From the NCBI GenBank assembly GCA_020633555.1, contig JACKDL010000048.1, positions 1 through 37,737 on the forward strand: a stretch of DNA of 37,737 nt, given 5' to 3'. The DNA is from Myxococcales bacterium (GTDB lineage: Bacteria > Myxococcota_A > Bradymonadia > UBA7976 > UBA1532). Both the position numbers and the translations under genes were made by a program. The notes beneath the pieces were generated by a model. The model was not told where the DNA came from. It was given only the letters and a program-made list of their open reading frames with translations, and did no database searches. Positions 15,430 through 25,778 of the stretch are shown one piece after another; within the stretch, counting starts at the first letter, position 1; each line of letters begins with the position of its first letter.

Positions 15430-17907
15430 GTGCGCTGCTGGCCGCTCGCCCTCCTCCTGGCGCTGCTGACGTCACCGGCCCTGGCCGACGAGGCCTGCCC
15501 CCCCGGCAACCTGCTGGCCGGGCGGGCCCCCAGCAAGGCCCTGAAAGTCACCAACGCCAAGCGGATCACCGACGGCGTCGCCCCCGAAGACGGCGACGAC
15601 TGGCGCACGAATCTGACGGCGGTGCTCACCGGCCGGACGGCCTCGGCCACCTGGGATCTGGGCCGCGAGGTCACCGTCAACTCGCTGCTGGTCCAGGGCG
15701 ATAACAACGACACCTACCAGGTGGAGGGGAGCGTCGATGGTTTGACGTTCCAGCCCATCTGGCGGGTGCCGGCCCACCCGAACCCCGGGATGCGCATCCG
15801 GCTGCAGCAGGGGCTGAACGCCACGGTGCGCTACCTGCGGGTGGGTGACGCGCAGGGCGACAACGCGTACAGCCTGGGCGAGGTGCAGGCCTTCTGCCAG
15901 CACCCGGCCACCTGGCCACCGCCCATGGAGCGCAAGACGGGCACGCTCCCGAAGACCGAGACGAGCCGCAAGGTGCGGATGAGCCAGGGCAAGATGGTCC
16001 TGGGCATCCTGGGCGGTCTGGCCTTCCTGGGCCTGTTCCTGGCCCGCCGCCGCGAAGACGCCATGCTGGATCTCATCGCCCCGGCCGCGGGCGCGGGGTC
16101 GCTCCTGTACGCCGGCTGGATGGTGGTGCAAGAGGCCAACCGCCGCTCCTCCGCCTCGGACGCCTTCGTCTGGGAGAAGCGGGGGCTCGTCATCGCCGGC
16201 GTCATCGCGGGGGCGGTGGGGCTGCTCATCGTGAAGCGCTGGCTGGGCAAGAAGCCCGTGGCCCGCGTGGCCGAGCGCGGGGCCCTGAGCATGCTCATCC
16301 TGGCGGGGGCGGTCACCTGGGTGAACTTCGGCACCTTCCATGGCAGCCGGGTGGTCCACTACTGGGACTCGTTCCACTACTACATGGGCTCGAAGTACTT
16401 CAAAGAGACCCGCTACACCGGCCTGTACCACTGCTCGGCCATCGGCGAGCTGGATGACGGGCGCCGGGACGAGTTCAAGGACCGCCAGCTCCGCGATCTG
16501 CGCGACAACCGCCTGGGGCCCGCGCTGCCGCAGCTCGAGCGTCAGGAGGAGTGCCGGCAGGCCTTCTCGCCCGAGCGCTGGGCCGCCTTCCGCGAGGACC
16601 TGCGGCTGTTCCGCCACCACATGGGCAAGTCGTGGTGGGCCAAGATGTTCATGGACCACGGCTACAACGCCACGCCCGTCTGGAACATGGTGGGCCAGTA
16701 CCTGGCGAACCAGGATTGGCGCGCCCACATCCCGCCCGAGGGCAAGACCACCGCGCCGGTTGATCTGGCCAAGCTGAGCCCCGTGGAGCGCGCGGCGGTG
16801 AACCGCGACTTCCGCGAGGCGCGCATCCCCGCCTTCGAGCAGCGCATGTACAAGCTGGTGCTGCTGGACTTCCTGCTCTACGCCGGCATCTTCGCGCTTC
16901 TGGGGTGGGCCTTCGGGCTGCGCACGGCGGCGCTGGCAATGGTGGTGTGGGGCTCGGGCTACCCCTGGGCCTACTTCTGGACCGGGGGCGGCTACGGCCG
17001 CGTGCCGTGGCTGTTCACCGCGGTGCTGGGCTTCTCGCTGCTGAAGAAGGGCTACCCGCTGCTGGGCGGCTTCGGCCTCACCTGGTCGGCGCTGCTGCGG
17101 GTGTTCCCTGGCGCGCTGGTGGCGGGCATCAGCCTGAAGATCGCCACCGAGGTGTTCAAGGGCCGCACGCCGAAGGAAGCCGAGCAGGAGCCGGCGCCCG
17201 AGGGTGACGGGCTGTGGGCGAAGCTCCAGCGGCGGTTCGGCCGTAGCCACCTGCGCTTCGTGCTGGGCTGCTTCGTGGCGGTGGGCACCCTGGTGCCGGC
17301 CAGCCTGCCGGCGGCGGGCGGCTTCGACGCCTACCCCGAGTTCCTCGAGAACAGCCTGAAGCACAAGGCCACGCCCCTGACCAATCACATGGGCCTGCCC
17401 ACCCTGCTGTCGTGGCACCCCAAGCGGGTGGCCCGCCACACGAAGGACAGCAAGCTGGACGACCCCTTCGCGGTGTGGAAGCAGGAGCGGCAGCGCACGC
17501 TGAAGGAGCGCCGCCTGCTGCATGCCGGGCTGCTGGTGCTGTTCCTGGGGCTGCTGGCCTATGCCGGGCGGCGGCTGAACGACTGGGAGGTCACCTCGCT
17601 CAGCGTCCTGTTCATGATCGGGATCTTCGAGCTGACCTGTTACTACTACTCGTTCGTGGTGCTGCTGGCGCCCTTCGTCCTCAGACGTTGGCACTACGTG
17701 GCGGTGTACATCGCCATGCCCATCGTCACGCAGTACCTGCAGCACGAGATCGGCTGGTACGACGAGCAGTACACGGCCGAGACGGTGGCCGTGCTGGTGC
17801 CCGTGCTCTACTTCCTGGGGCACGCCGCCTGGGAGCGGTTCAAGGGCATCGAGCGCGCGCCCGACGCCCTGGAGCCTCCCACCGTCGAGGGGGCAGCGCC
17901 GGCCTGA
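15430..17907 (+). CDS. Discoidin-like domain fused to a GT-C-like multi-spanning membrane protein
   Basis: The 825-residue product starts with a Sec signal peptide (GTG start, a Leu-rich core, cleavage after ALA). I chose this GTG because GGAG lies 6 bases upstream and the frame further upstream has no signal sequence. Residues about 30-155 look like an F5/8 type C (discoidin) beta-sandwich (TASATWDLGREVTVNSLLV, YQVEGSVDGLTFQPIW, VRYLRVGDAQG). Then follow at least nine to ten hydrophobic helices. Between them are motifs seen in GT-C/GT87-like membrane glycosyltransferases: HYWDSFHYYMGSKYFKE after TM4, MDHGYNATPVWNMVG, and LLRVFPGALVAG. An undecaprenyl- or polyprenyl-sugar-dependent transferase with a carbohydrate-binding head is a reasonable inference, but the acceptor and donor cannot be read from sequence. 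Confidence 0.75.
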   Translation: MRCWPLALLLALLTSPALADEACPPGNLLAGRAPSKALKVTNAKRITDGVAPEDGDDWRTNLTAVLTGRTASATWDLGREVTVNSLLVQGDNNDTYQVEGSVDGLTFQPIWRVPAHPNPGMRIRLQQGLNATVRYLRVGDAQGDNAYSLGEVQAFCQHPATWPPPMERKTGTLPKTETSRKVRMSQGKMVLGILGGLAFLGLFLARRREDAMLDLIAPAAGAGSLLYAGWMVVQEANRRSSASDAFVWEKRGLVIAGVIAGAVGLLIVKRWLGKKPVARVAERGALSMLILAGAVTWVNFGTFHGSRVVHYWDSFHYYMGSKYFKETRYTGLYHCSAIGELDDGRRDEFKDRQLRDLRDNRLGPALPQLERQEECRQAFSPERWAAFREDLRLFRHHMGKSWWAKMFMDHGYNATPVWNMVGQYLANQDWRAHIPPEGKTTAPVDLAKLSPVERAAVNRDFREARIPAFEQRMYKLVLLDFLLYAGIFALLGWAFGLRTAALAMVVWGSGYPWAYFWTGGGYGRVPWLFTAVLGFSLLKKGYPLLGGFGLTWSALLRVFPGALVAGISLKIATEVFKGRTPKEAEQEPAPEGDGLWAKLQRRFGRSHLRFVLGCFVAVGTLVPASLPAAGGFDAYPEFLENSLKHKATPLTNHMGLPTLLSWHPKRVARHTKDSKLDDPFAVWKQERQRTLKERRLLHAGLLVLFLGLLAYAGRRLNDWEVTSLSVLFMIGIFELTCYYYSFVVLLAPFVLRRWHYVAVYIAMPIVTQYLQHEIGWYDEQYTAETVAVLVPVLYFLGHAAWERFKGIERAPDALEPPTVEGAAPA

Positions 17908-17965
17908 GCCGGGCCCCGCTCAGGGGGGGCCGCCGCTCAAGCCGCCGCAGGGCGGGTCCGGCTCA
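17905..17965. terminator. Bidirectional hairpin joining two convergent stop codons
   Basis: Bases 17905-17916 pair with 17954-17965 as a 12-bp stem with one G-U, and the stem includes the TGA of the upstream plus-strand gene and the stop of argF. The loop is GC-rich and there is no T-tract, so the terminator role is inferred from position. Confidence 0.4.
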
Positions 17966-18886
17966 GAGCAGCGGGCGGCCGCCCATCAGCCACTCCATCA
18001 CCGCGTTCTGGGCGTGGAGCCGGTTCTCGGCCTCATCGAGGATCCACGAACGCGGCCCGTCGATGACCTCGGCCGACACCTCTTCGCCGCGGTGCGCGGG
18101 CAGGCAGTGCAGGAAGATGGCGTCGCCGTCGCCCAGCGCCATCAGCGCCTCGTCCACCTGGAAGCCCTTGAAGGCCGCCACCCGGGCGGCCTGCTCGGCC
18201 TCCTGGCCCATGCTGGCCCAGACGTCGGTGGTGATGACGTGGGCGCCCTCGGCCGCCTCCCGGGGATCGCGCACGAGGACCGCCCGATCCCCCGCCGCGG
18301 CGAGGATGCTCGGATCGGGGTCGTAGCCCGCCGGGCAGGCCAGCCGGAGCTGGAAGCCCAGCACCTTGGCCGCGTTGATCCACGAGTGGGCCATGTTGTT
18401 GCCGTCGCCGATCCAGGCCACGGTCATCGTGGGCAGCGCCTGGGCCCCGAAGGCCATCTGGCAGGTCTGCAGATCCGCCAGCACCTGGCACGGGTGGGTC
18501 AGATCCGTCAGCCCGTTGATCACCGGCACCGTGGCGTAGTGGGCCAGGTCCTCGATGATCTGGTGGGAGAACGTGCGGATCATGATGCCGTCGATGTAGC
18601 GGCTGAGCACCCGTGCCGTGTCGGCCATGCTTTCGCCGCGGCCGATCTGCAGCTCGTCGGGGCGCAGCATGATGGCCTGGCCCCCCAGCAGGAAGGCGCC
18701 CGACTCGAAGCTCACCCGGGTGCGGGTGCTGGCCTTCTCGAAGATCATGGCCAGGGTCTTGCCCCGCAGGGGCTCCACCCGTCCGCCCTCGGCGCGCATG
18801 GTGCGCAGGGTCTGGGCGCGGTTGAGCAGGGCGACCAGCTCGGCCCGGCTCAGGTCGTCGATGCGCAGCAGGTCGCGCTTGGCCAT
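17963..18886 (-). CDS. argF: Ornithine carbamoyltransferase
   Basis: ArgF condenses ornithine and carbamoyl phosphate to citrulline. The 307-residue protein has the carbamoyl-phosphate motif STRTR (53-57), HPCQ (about 131-134), the ornithine loop region, and the diagnostic HCLPAHRG near residue 264. AEVIDGPRSWILDEAENRLHAQ is also as expected for the family. That combination separates it from aspartate carbamoyltransferase. The ATG at 18886 shares one base with the argD stop (TGATG). It is the last gene of the eleven-gene operon that begins at 28645. Confidence 0.96.
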   Translation of the reverse strand: MAKRDLLRIDDLSRAELVALLNRAQTLRTMRAEGGRVEPLRGKTLAMIFEKASTRTRVSFESGAFLLGGQAIMLRPDELQIGRGESMADTARVLSRYIDGIMIRTFSHQIIEDLAHYATVPVINGLTDLTHPCQVLADLQTCQMAFGAQALPTMTVAWIGDGNNMAHSWINAAKVLGFQLRLACPAGYDPDPSILAAAGDRAVLVRDPREAAEGAHVITTDVWASMGQEAEQAARVAAFKGFQVDEALMALGDGDAIFLHCLPAHRGEEVSAEVIDGPRSWILDEAENRLHAQNAVMEWLMGGRPLL

Positions 18887-20121
18887 CAGGCCGCCTCCTT
18901 CTTCACGGCGAGCAGGCTCTCGCGCAGGATCGCGAGGGCCTGATCCACGTGGGCCTCGCCGATGATCAGCGGGGGCGAGAAGCGGATGACGTCCTCGCCC
19001 GCCAGGGTCACCAGCAGGCCCCGGGCCTGGGCGGCGTCCTTGACGGCCGCCCGATCGATCTTGGTGGTGTCCACCTGGAGCCCGCACAGCAACCCCAGCC
19101 CGCGGGCCTCGAGGCAGCCGTCGATCTCCCGACCCAGGGCCGCGAGGCCGGCGCGCAGGCGGGCGCCGAGGGTCTCGGCCCGGGCGCACAGGTCGTCGCG
19201 CTCGATGACCTGCAGCACCGTCAGCGCCGCCCGACTGGCCAGTGGGTTGCCGCCGAAGGTGCTGGCGTGGGCGCCGGGCTCGAAGCCCTTCGACACCTCT
19301 TCGGTGCAGAGCATGGCGCCGATGGGCACGCCGCCGCCCAGGCCCTTGGCCAGGGTCATGATGTCGGGGGCCACGCCCTCGTGCTCGTACGCGAACCAGC
19401 GCCCCGTGCGGCCCACGCCCGTCTGCACCTCGTCGAAGATCAGCAGCAGGCCGTGCTGATCGCACAGGGCGCGCAGGCCCGCCAGGTAGCCGGCGGGCGG
19501 CACGATGATGCCGCCCTCGCCTTGCAGGGGCTCGACGAAGATGGCGCAGGTCTTGTCGCTGATTTTCGCCTCGACGGCGGCCAGGTCGCCGTAGGGCACG
19601 TGGTGGAAGCCGGGCACCAGCGGGTCGAAGCCCTTGTGGTACTTGGGCTGGCCCGTGGCGCTGATGGCCGCCCAGGTGCGGCCGTGGAAGCTGTGGGTGG
19701 TGGCGATGAACTCGAAGCGGTCCTCGCCGCGCACCAGGCGCATGTACCGCCGCGCGATCTTCAGGGCGGCCTCGTTGGCCTCAGCCCCGCTGTTGCCGAA
19801 GTACACCCGGTCGGCGAAGGACAGGGCCACCAGGCGCTCGTGCAGGGCCACTCCGGGCTCGGTCATCCACAAGTTGCTGACGTGCAGCAGCGCGCGGGCC
19901 TGCTCGCCGATGGCCTCGGCGAGCTCGGCGTGGCCGTGGCCCAGCGCGCACACGGCGATGCCGGCGGCGAAGTCCAGGTAGCGCTGCCCATCCACCGTCC
20001 ACAGCCAGGGCCCCTCGCCCCGGGCGAAGGCCAGCGGGGCCGGGCGGTAGTTGGGGGTCATGACCCGGTAGGCGCGCTCGGCGAGCGCCGCGCTCGAGGG
20101 ACTCATCTGCGAGGGGTTCAT
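18886..20121 (-). CDS. argD: Acetylornithine aminotransferase
   Basis: ArgD converts N-acetylglutamate semialdehyde to N-acetylornithine with PLP and glutamate. The 411-residue fold-type I aminotransferase shows the substrate-site VFYLDF-like region LDFAAGIAVCALGH, NSGAEANEAALKIAR, FHGRTWAAISATG, IFDEVQTGVGRTG (PLP Asp), the Schiff-base lysine in LAKGLGGGVPIGA, and STFGGNPLA. ATG 20121 overlaps the stop of the small membrane-protein gene by four bases; the upstream extension of the frame is Arg/Gly-rich and not part of the enzyme. The same family includes ornithine aminotransferases, but the argB/argF neighbours support ArgD. Some ArgD enzymes also act as DapC. Confidence 0.95.
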   Translation of the reverse strand: MNPSQMSPSSAALAERAYRVMTPNYRPAPLAFARGEGPWLWTVDGQRYLDFAAGIAVCALGHGHAELAEAIGEQARALLHVSNLWMTEPGVALHERLVALSFADRVYFGNSGAEANEAALKIARRYMRLVRGEDRFEFIATTHSFHGRTWAAISATGQPKYHKGFDPLVPGFHHVPYGDLAAVEAKISDKTCAIFVEPLQGEGGIIVPPAGYLAGLRALCDQHGLLLIFDEVQTGVGRTGRWFAYEHEGVAPDIMTLAKGLGGGVPIGAMLCTEEVSKGFEPGAHASTFGGNPLASRAALTVLQVIERDDLCARAETLGARLRAGLAALGREIDGCLEARGLGLLCGLQVDTTKIDRAAVKDAAQARGLLVTLAGEDVIRFSPPLIIGEAHVDQALAILRESLLAVKKEAA

Positions 20122-20645
20122 GGATCCTCGATGTTCAGACCGTGGGTCTGGCGGAATACCGCGACTGGGGTCAGTCGCGCCACCACGGCGTCCACGTCCA
20201 CCCCGTCGGGCCACGTCCAGATCCACGCCGGGTGGCCCCACATCGCGTGGTCGCGCACCGAACCGCCCAGCAGCTCACGCAGGCCGTCCGCCCGGGCGAT
20301 GGCCTGGATGGCCGCCTTCTCGTCGCCCGGCCGGGCCAGCGCGATGAACTCCACATCGGGCAGGAGCGTGGGCTCGAGTGACCAGGTGGCCAGGCCGTGC
20401 TTCAGCCCGGTCTGCTTGCTCTCGAACAGCGCCCCCTGCCCCACCAGAAGCTGGCCCTTCAAGGTCTTGCGCAGCAGCTTCACCAGGTAGGTGTTCCACT
20501 TGTGCAGGCGCACGGCGGGGGCGTCGGTGGGCTTGGCGCTGCCCAGCAACACGGGCCAGATGCGCCACAGCAGAAACAGCGTGACGAGCAGCACCGAGGC
20601 GCCCGCCGTGATCCACAGCGAGCCGGGCTTCGAGAAGTCGAACAT
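20118..20645 (-). CDS. Small single-span membrane protein inside the arg cluster
   Basis: I do not recognise this 175-residue protein. It has one membrane helix near the N-terminus (about 10-30, SLWITAGASVLLVTLFLLW) and then a cytoplasmic or periplasmic domain of about 140 residues. That domain has a basic stretch (HKWNTYLVKLLRKTLKG) and a Trp-rich block near the end (HAMWGHPAWIWTWPDG). Its ATG shares one base with the argB stop and its stop overlaps the argD start. It is therefore translated in step with the arginine enzymes. A role in arginine metabolism is not implied by any motif. Confidence 0.75.
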   Translation of the reverse strand: MFDFSKPGSLWITAGASVLLVTLFLLWRIWPVLLGSAKPTDAPAVRLHKWNTYLVKLLRKTLKGQLLVGQGALFESKQTGLKHGLATWSLEPTLLPDVEFIALARPGDEKAAIQAIARADGLRELLGGSVRDHAMWGHPAWIWTWPDGVDVDAVVARLTPVAVFRQTHGLNIEDP

Positions 20646-21513
20646 CAGCGGACCAGCGTCCCGACACCCTGATCGGTGAAGAGCTCCAGGAGCAGGGCGT
20701 GCTGCAGCCGCCCATCGAGGACGTGGACCTTGTGCACCCCACCGTCCAGCGCATCCAGCGCGCAGCTCAGCTTGGGGATCATGCCCCCCGCCACCACGCC
20801 GTCGGCGATCCACTGGCGCACCATCGCGCCGTCCACGGCCTGCGCCACCTTGCCGTCGGGGCCCTTCACGCCGGGCACGTCGGTCATCAGGATGAGCTTG
20901 CGAGCCATGGTGTGCATGGCGATGGCCGCCGCGGCCAGGTCGGCGTTGACGTTCAGGGGCTCGCCCTCGTCGTCCACCGCCACCGGCGCGATGACCGGGA
21001 TGAAGCCGCCCTTGGTCAGCAGCCGCAGCTCGTGGTCATCCACGCGGGTGATCTCGCCCACCCGGCCGATGTCCTGCCCGTCCACCTTCAGACGACGGCC
21101 CCGCAGGAGCTGTCCGTCGGCGCCCGACAGGCCCACGGCGCGACCGCCGGCCTGGTTGATGAGCGACACGATGTCGGGGTTCACCTGGCCCACGAGCACC
21201 ATGCGCGCCACCTGCATGGTGTCGTCGTCGGTGACCCGCATGCCCGCGCGGAACTCGCTCTGCACGCCCACGCGGTTGAGCATCGTCTTGATCTGCGGGC
21301 CGCCGCCGTGGACGACGATGACGTTGATGCCCACCGCCCGCAGCAGGGTGACGTCCCGGGCGAAGCTCTTGCGGGCCTCGGGATCCACCATGGCGTGGCC
21401 GCCGTATTTCACGACGAAGACCTCGCCCGCGAAGCGCTGGATGTAGGGCAGCGCCTCGACCAGCGTGGACGCCTTGGTCTGCAGCAGCTCGATGTCGGGG
21501 TTCTCTGCGCGCA

Positions 21514-21517
<4 letters not shown>
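20645..21517 (-). CDS. argB: Acetylglutamate kinase
   Basis: ArgB phosphorylates N-acetylglutamate, the second step of arginine synthesis. The 290-residue amino-acid kinase shows FVVKYGGHAM with the catalytic lysine, VIVVHGGGPQI, FRAGMRVTDDDTM, GLSGADGQL, LNVNADLAAAAIA and LTDVPGVKGPDG. An N-terminal extension of about 30 residues (ELLQTKASTLVEALPYIQRF) matches the helix found in the hexameric, arginine-inhibited enzymes of Pseudomonas and Thermotoga type. Feedback inhibition by arginine is therefore likely. Two ATGs in a row (21517, 21514) overlap the hslU stop; I use the first. Confidence 0.95.
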
Positions 21518-22907
<1,390 letters not shown>

Positions 22908-22911
<4 letters not shown>

Positions 22912-23474
22912 CGCGCCACCTCCCGGGCGCTGTCCAGCACCTCCACCACAAGCTGATCGTTCGTGTAGATGTCGATCTCGCTCGCGATGCGCAGGGCCTC
23001 GCGGGCGATGGTCTCGGCGTCGAGCTCGGTGTGGCGCAGCAGGGCCCGGGCCGCCGACAGGGCGTAGTGACCGCCGCTGCCGATGGCGATGGCGTCGCCG
23101 TCGGGCTCGATGACGTCGCCGGTGCCGCTGATCACCAGGGTGTGCTGCCCGTCGCCCACCAGCAGCAGGGCTTCGAGCCGGCGCAGGTAGCGATCGGTGC
23201 GCCAGTCCTTCGCCAGCTCCACGGCCGCGCGCAGCAGGTTCTTGTTGAAGGCCTTCAGCTTGGCCTCGAAGCGCTCCACCAGGGTGAAGGCGTCGGCGGT
23301 GGCGCCGGCGAAGCCGGTGAGGATCTGCCCATCGAGCAGCGTGCGCACCTTGCGGGCGCTGCCCTTCATGATGGAGTTGCCGAGGGAGACCTGGCCGTCA
23401 CCGCAGAAGACGAGCTTCCCGTCGCGGCGCACCGCCAGGATGGTGGTGCCGTGGAAGGTGGGGGCGTCGGACAT
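22908..23474 (-). CDS. hslV: HslV, peptidase subunit of the HslUV protease
   Basis: This N-terminal nucleophile peptidase makes the dodecameric core of HslUV. The 188-residue protein carries FHG-TTILAVRRDGK; processing after the Gly would expose Thr10 as the catalytic threonine. It is followed by CGDGQVSLG, MKGSARKVRTL and GFAGATADAFTL, and it ends in the usual TNDQLVVEVL region. An in-frame upstream start (23534) would add 20 Pro/Arg residues without family support, so I use ATG 23474, which lies 34 bases after the xerC stop. Confidence 0.96.
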
Positions 23475-23508
23475 CGGGGGGCCTTCGGGAGGGGGGCGAG
23501 GCCGGACG

Positions 23509-24417
23509 CTAGGCACCGGCCTCGTCCGTGTCAACGCGCGCTCTGGGGTGCGCCGCGTCGTAGGTGGCCATGAGCTTCGCCACGTCCACGTGGGTGTAGC
23601 GCTGGGTGGTCGACAGCCGGCTGTGGCCGAGCTGCTCCTGGATGGTGCGCAGATCAGCGCCGCTGCCCAGCATATGGGTGGCGCAGGCGTGCCGCAGCCA
23701 GTGGGGCGTGGCGCCGCCGGTGCGGCAGGCGGGCCGGTGCTTCGCCACCAGGCGCTGCACCGAGCGCACCGTCAGGCGGCCCCCCCGCTGGTTCAGGAAC
23801 AGTGCCTCGGCGTCCTGACCGTCGGGCCCGGACAGGGCCGCGCGTCGGCTCAGCCAGGTCTCGACGGCGAGCTGCGCCAGCCGCCCCATGGGCACGATGC
23901 GCGTCTTGTTCCCCTTCCCCGTCACCCGCACCGTGCCGCCGGTCAGGTCCAGGTCGCGCCGGTTCAGGCTCACCAGCTCGCTCACCCGCAGCCCGGCACC
24001 GTAGGCCAGCTCCAGCAGCGCGCGGTCCCGCAGGCCCACGGGCGAGTCGTCCACCGGCGCCTGCACCAGCCGGGCCGCGTCGTCGGGCGAGAGCACTCGC
24101 GGGGCTGGCTTCGGCTGCTTCGGCGTGCGCACCCGGGCCGCCGGATCCACGTCCAGCAGCCCCTGGCGCACCAGGTAGCGGAAGTAGGCCCGCACCGCCG
24201 CCAGCTTGCGGGCGATGGTGGGCGCCGCCAGCCGCTCTGCGTACAGGGCGGCCATCCAGCGGCGGATCTGCAGGGCTTGGATCCGGGCAGGGTCGAAGCC
24301 CTCGCCCACGAACTCGATGAAGGCCCCCAGATCCCGCAGGTAGCCCTCGACGGTGTGGCCGCTGGCCCGCTTCTCGGCGGCGAGGTGGTCGTGGAAGGCG
24401 CGGACGGTGGCGTGCAT
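23509..24417 (-). CDS. xerC: Tyrosine recombinase XerC
   Basis: XerC/XerD resolve chromosome dimers at dif. The 302-residue protein has a SAM-like N-terminal core-binding domain (about 1-95) and a catalytic domain with all six active-site residues in order: Arg144 (GLRVSEL), Lys168 (GKGNK), His239 and Arg242 (TPHWLRHACATHM), His265 (LGHSRLSTTQ) and Tyr274 (RYTHVD). It stands directly before hslVU, as in the Bacillus codV-clpQ-clpY block, which supports XerC rather than XerD or a mobile integrase. No Shine-Dalgarno precedes the ATG; see the promoter at 24425-24453. Confidence 0.93.
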   Translation of the reverse strand: MHATVRAFHDHLAAEKRASGHTVEGYLRDLGAFIEFVGEGFDPARIQALQIRRWMAALYAERLAAPTIARKLAAVRAYFRYLVRQGLLDVDPAARVRTPKQPKPAPRVLSPDDAARLVQAPVDDSPVGLRDRALLELAYGAGLRVSELVSLNRRDLDLTGGTVRVTGKGNKTRIVPMGRLAQLAVETWLSRRAALSGPDGQDAEALFLNQRGGRLTVRSVQRLVAKHRPACRTGGATPHWLRHACATHMLGSGADLRTIQEQLGHSRLSTTQRYTHVDVAKLMATYDAAHPRARVDTDEAGA

Positions 24418-24424
24418 GTCGGGT

Positions 24425-24453
24425 AGGATACGCGCCTACACTTGCGCCGGCAA
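24425..24453 (-). promoter_or_regulatory. Candidate internal promoter giving a leaderless xerC transcript
   Basis: TTGCCG (24453-24448) and TATCCT (24430-24425) are separated by 17 bases. The -10 box ends 7 bases before the ATG at 24417, so the transcript would start at or beside the A of ATG. There is no ribosome-binding site. A GTAGG/CCTAC inverted repeat overlaps the region and could be an operator. Confidence 0.4.
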
Positions 24454-24461
24454 ACTGGACC

Positions 24462-25778
24462 TCAGATCCCGGCCTCGGCCCACCAGGCGTTGAAGTCAGC
24501 CTCGGCGCGGGCGGCCTGGCGGGCCTTCTTCTCGTGCTTCTTCTCGCGGCGCCGCTTGTCGATCGGCGCGAACAAGCTCCAGTTCAGGTTGCTGGGGCTG
24601 TACGCCGACAGGATGCCGTCGGCCCGCAGGTGCCGCCGCAGCGCCCCGAAGGCCGTGGTGGTTGGCGGCACGGGGGGGGCGACGCCCTTCAGCTTCGCCA
24701 GCACGTGCCAGGCGATGAGCTGTCCGCAGGCGGTGGACTCCACGTAGCCCTCGACGCCGGTGATCTGCCCCGCGAAGTACAGGTCGGGGTCGTCATGCCA
24801 GTGCAGGCCATCGCTCAGCAGGCTGGGGCTGTGCACATAGGTGTTGCGATGGACCGAGCCGAAGCGCAGGAACACCGCCTTCTCCAGCCCGGGCAGCATC
24901 TGAAAGATTCGCTTTTGTTCCGGGTACTTCAACCGGGTCTGGAAGCCCACCATGTTCCACGCGGTGGCCTCGGCGTTCTCCATGCGAAGCTGCACCACCG
25001 CGTGGGGCTGCTCGCCGGTGCGCGGATCCGTCAGCCCCACCGGCTTCAGCGGGCCGAAGGCCAGGGTCTGCACGCCGCGCTCGGCCATGACCTCGATGGG
25101 CAGGCACCCCTCGAAGTACTTCGCCTCCTCGAAGGCCTTGGGGGTCACCTTCTCGCCGTCGACCACCGCCTGCACGAAGGCCTCGTAGGTGGCCTGATCC
25201 AGCGGCACGTTGGCGTAGTCGGCGCCCTCGCCCTTGTCGTAGCGGCTCTGGCGCCACACCACGTCCCAGTCGATGCTGTCGGCGTCGATGATGGGGGCGA
25301 TGGCGTCGTAGAAGTACAAGCTGTCCCGACCCGCGCGGGCGGCGATGTCGGCCGCGAGCGCCGGATCGGTCAGCGGGCCGGTGGCCACCACCGTCAGGCC
25401 CTTCGGGATGGCCGTCACCACCTCGCGCACCAGGTCGATGCCGGGGTGCCCCTCGATGGCCTGGGTGACGTGCTCGGCGAACTGCTCCCGGTCCACCGCC
25501 AGCGCGTCCCCGGCGGGCACAGCGCAGGCATCGGCGGCCGCCATGATGTGGCTGCCCGCCGTGCGCATCTCGCGCTTGAGCTGGCCGATGGCGTTGCTGG
25601 GGTTTGCGCTGCGGAAGCTGTTTGAGCACACCAGCTCCGCCAGTCGGTCGCTGATCTGGGCCGGCGTGCGCCGGTGCGGCTTCATCTCGAACAGCCGCAC
25701 GGGGACCCCCCGGGCTGCGAGCTGCAGGGCCACCTCGCAGCCGGCCAGGCCACCGCCCACCACGTTCACCGGGGTCAT
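24462..25778 (-). CDS. trmFO: tRNA (m5U54) methyltransferase TrmFO (folate/FAD dependent)
   Basis: TrmFO makes the T-loop ribothymidine at U54 using methylene-tetrahydrofolate and FADH2. The 438-residue flavoprotein begins with the FAD loop VVGGGLAGCEVALQLA. It has ELVCSNSFRSANPSNAIG with the catalytic Cys51, YFEGCLPIEVMAERG with the second catalytic cysteine, LRFGSVHRNTYVHSP, and LYFAGQITGVEGYVES. The C-terminus with SPSNLNWSLFAPI and a basic KRRREKKHEKK stretch is also as in the family. The start ATG overlaps the dprA stop (ATGA). Confidence 0.97.
   Translation of the reverse strand: MTPVNVVGGGLAGCEVALQLAARGVPVRLFEMKPHRRTPAQISDRLAELVCSNSFRSANPSNAIGQLKREMRTAGSHIMAAADACAVPAGDALAVDREQFAEHVTQAIEGHPGIDLVREVVTAIPKGLTVVATGPLTDPALAADIAARAGRDSLYFYDAIAPIIDADSIDWDVVWRQSRYDKGEGADYANVPLDQATYEAFVQAVVDGEKVTPKAFEEAKYFEGCLPIEVMAERGVQTLAFGPLKPVGLTDPRTGEQPHAVVQLRMENAEATAWNMVGFQTRLKYPEQKRIFQMLPGLEKAVFLRFGSVHRNTYVHSPSLLSDGLHWHDDPDLYFAGQITGVEGYVESTACGQLIAWHVLAKLKGVAPPVPPTTTAFGALRRHLRADGILSAYSPSNLNWSLFAPIDKRRREKKHEKKARQAARAEADFNAWWAEAGI

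Noticed and set aside
15472..17823. 783-codon minus-strand frame opposite the discoidin/GT-C-like gene
   Set aside because: Shadow frame: no signal, no motif, and the plus-strand gene has a signal peptide and membrane helices.
23509..24417. Tyrosine recombinase as a sign of a mobile element
   Set aside because: Position before hslVU and full collinearity with the housekeeping xerC block, without att-like repeats, cargo or tRNA nearby, argue for chromosomal XerC.
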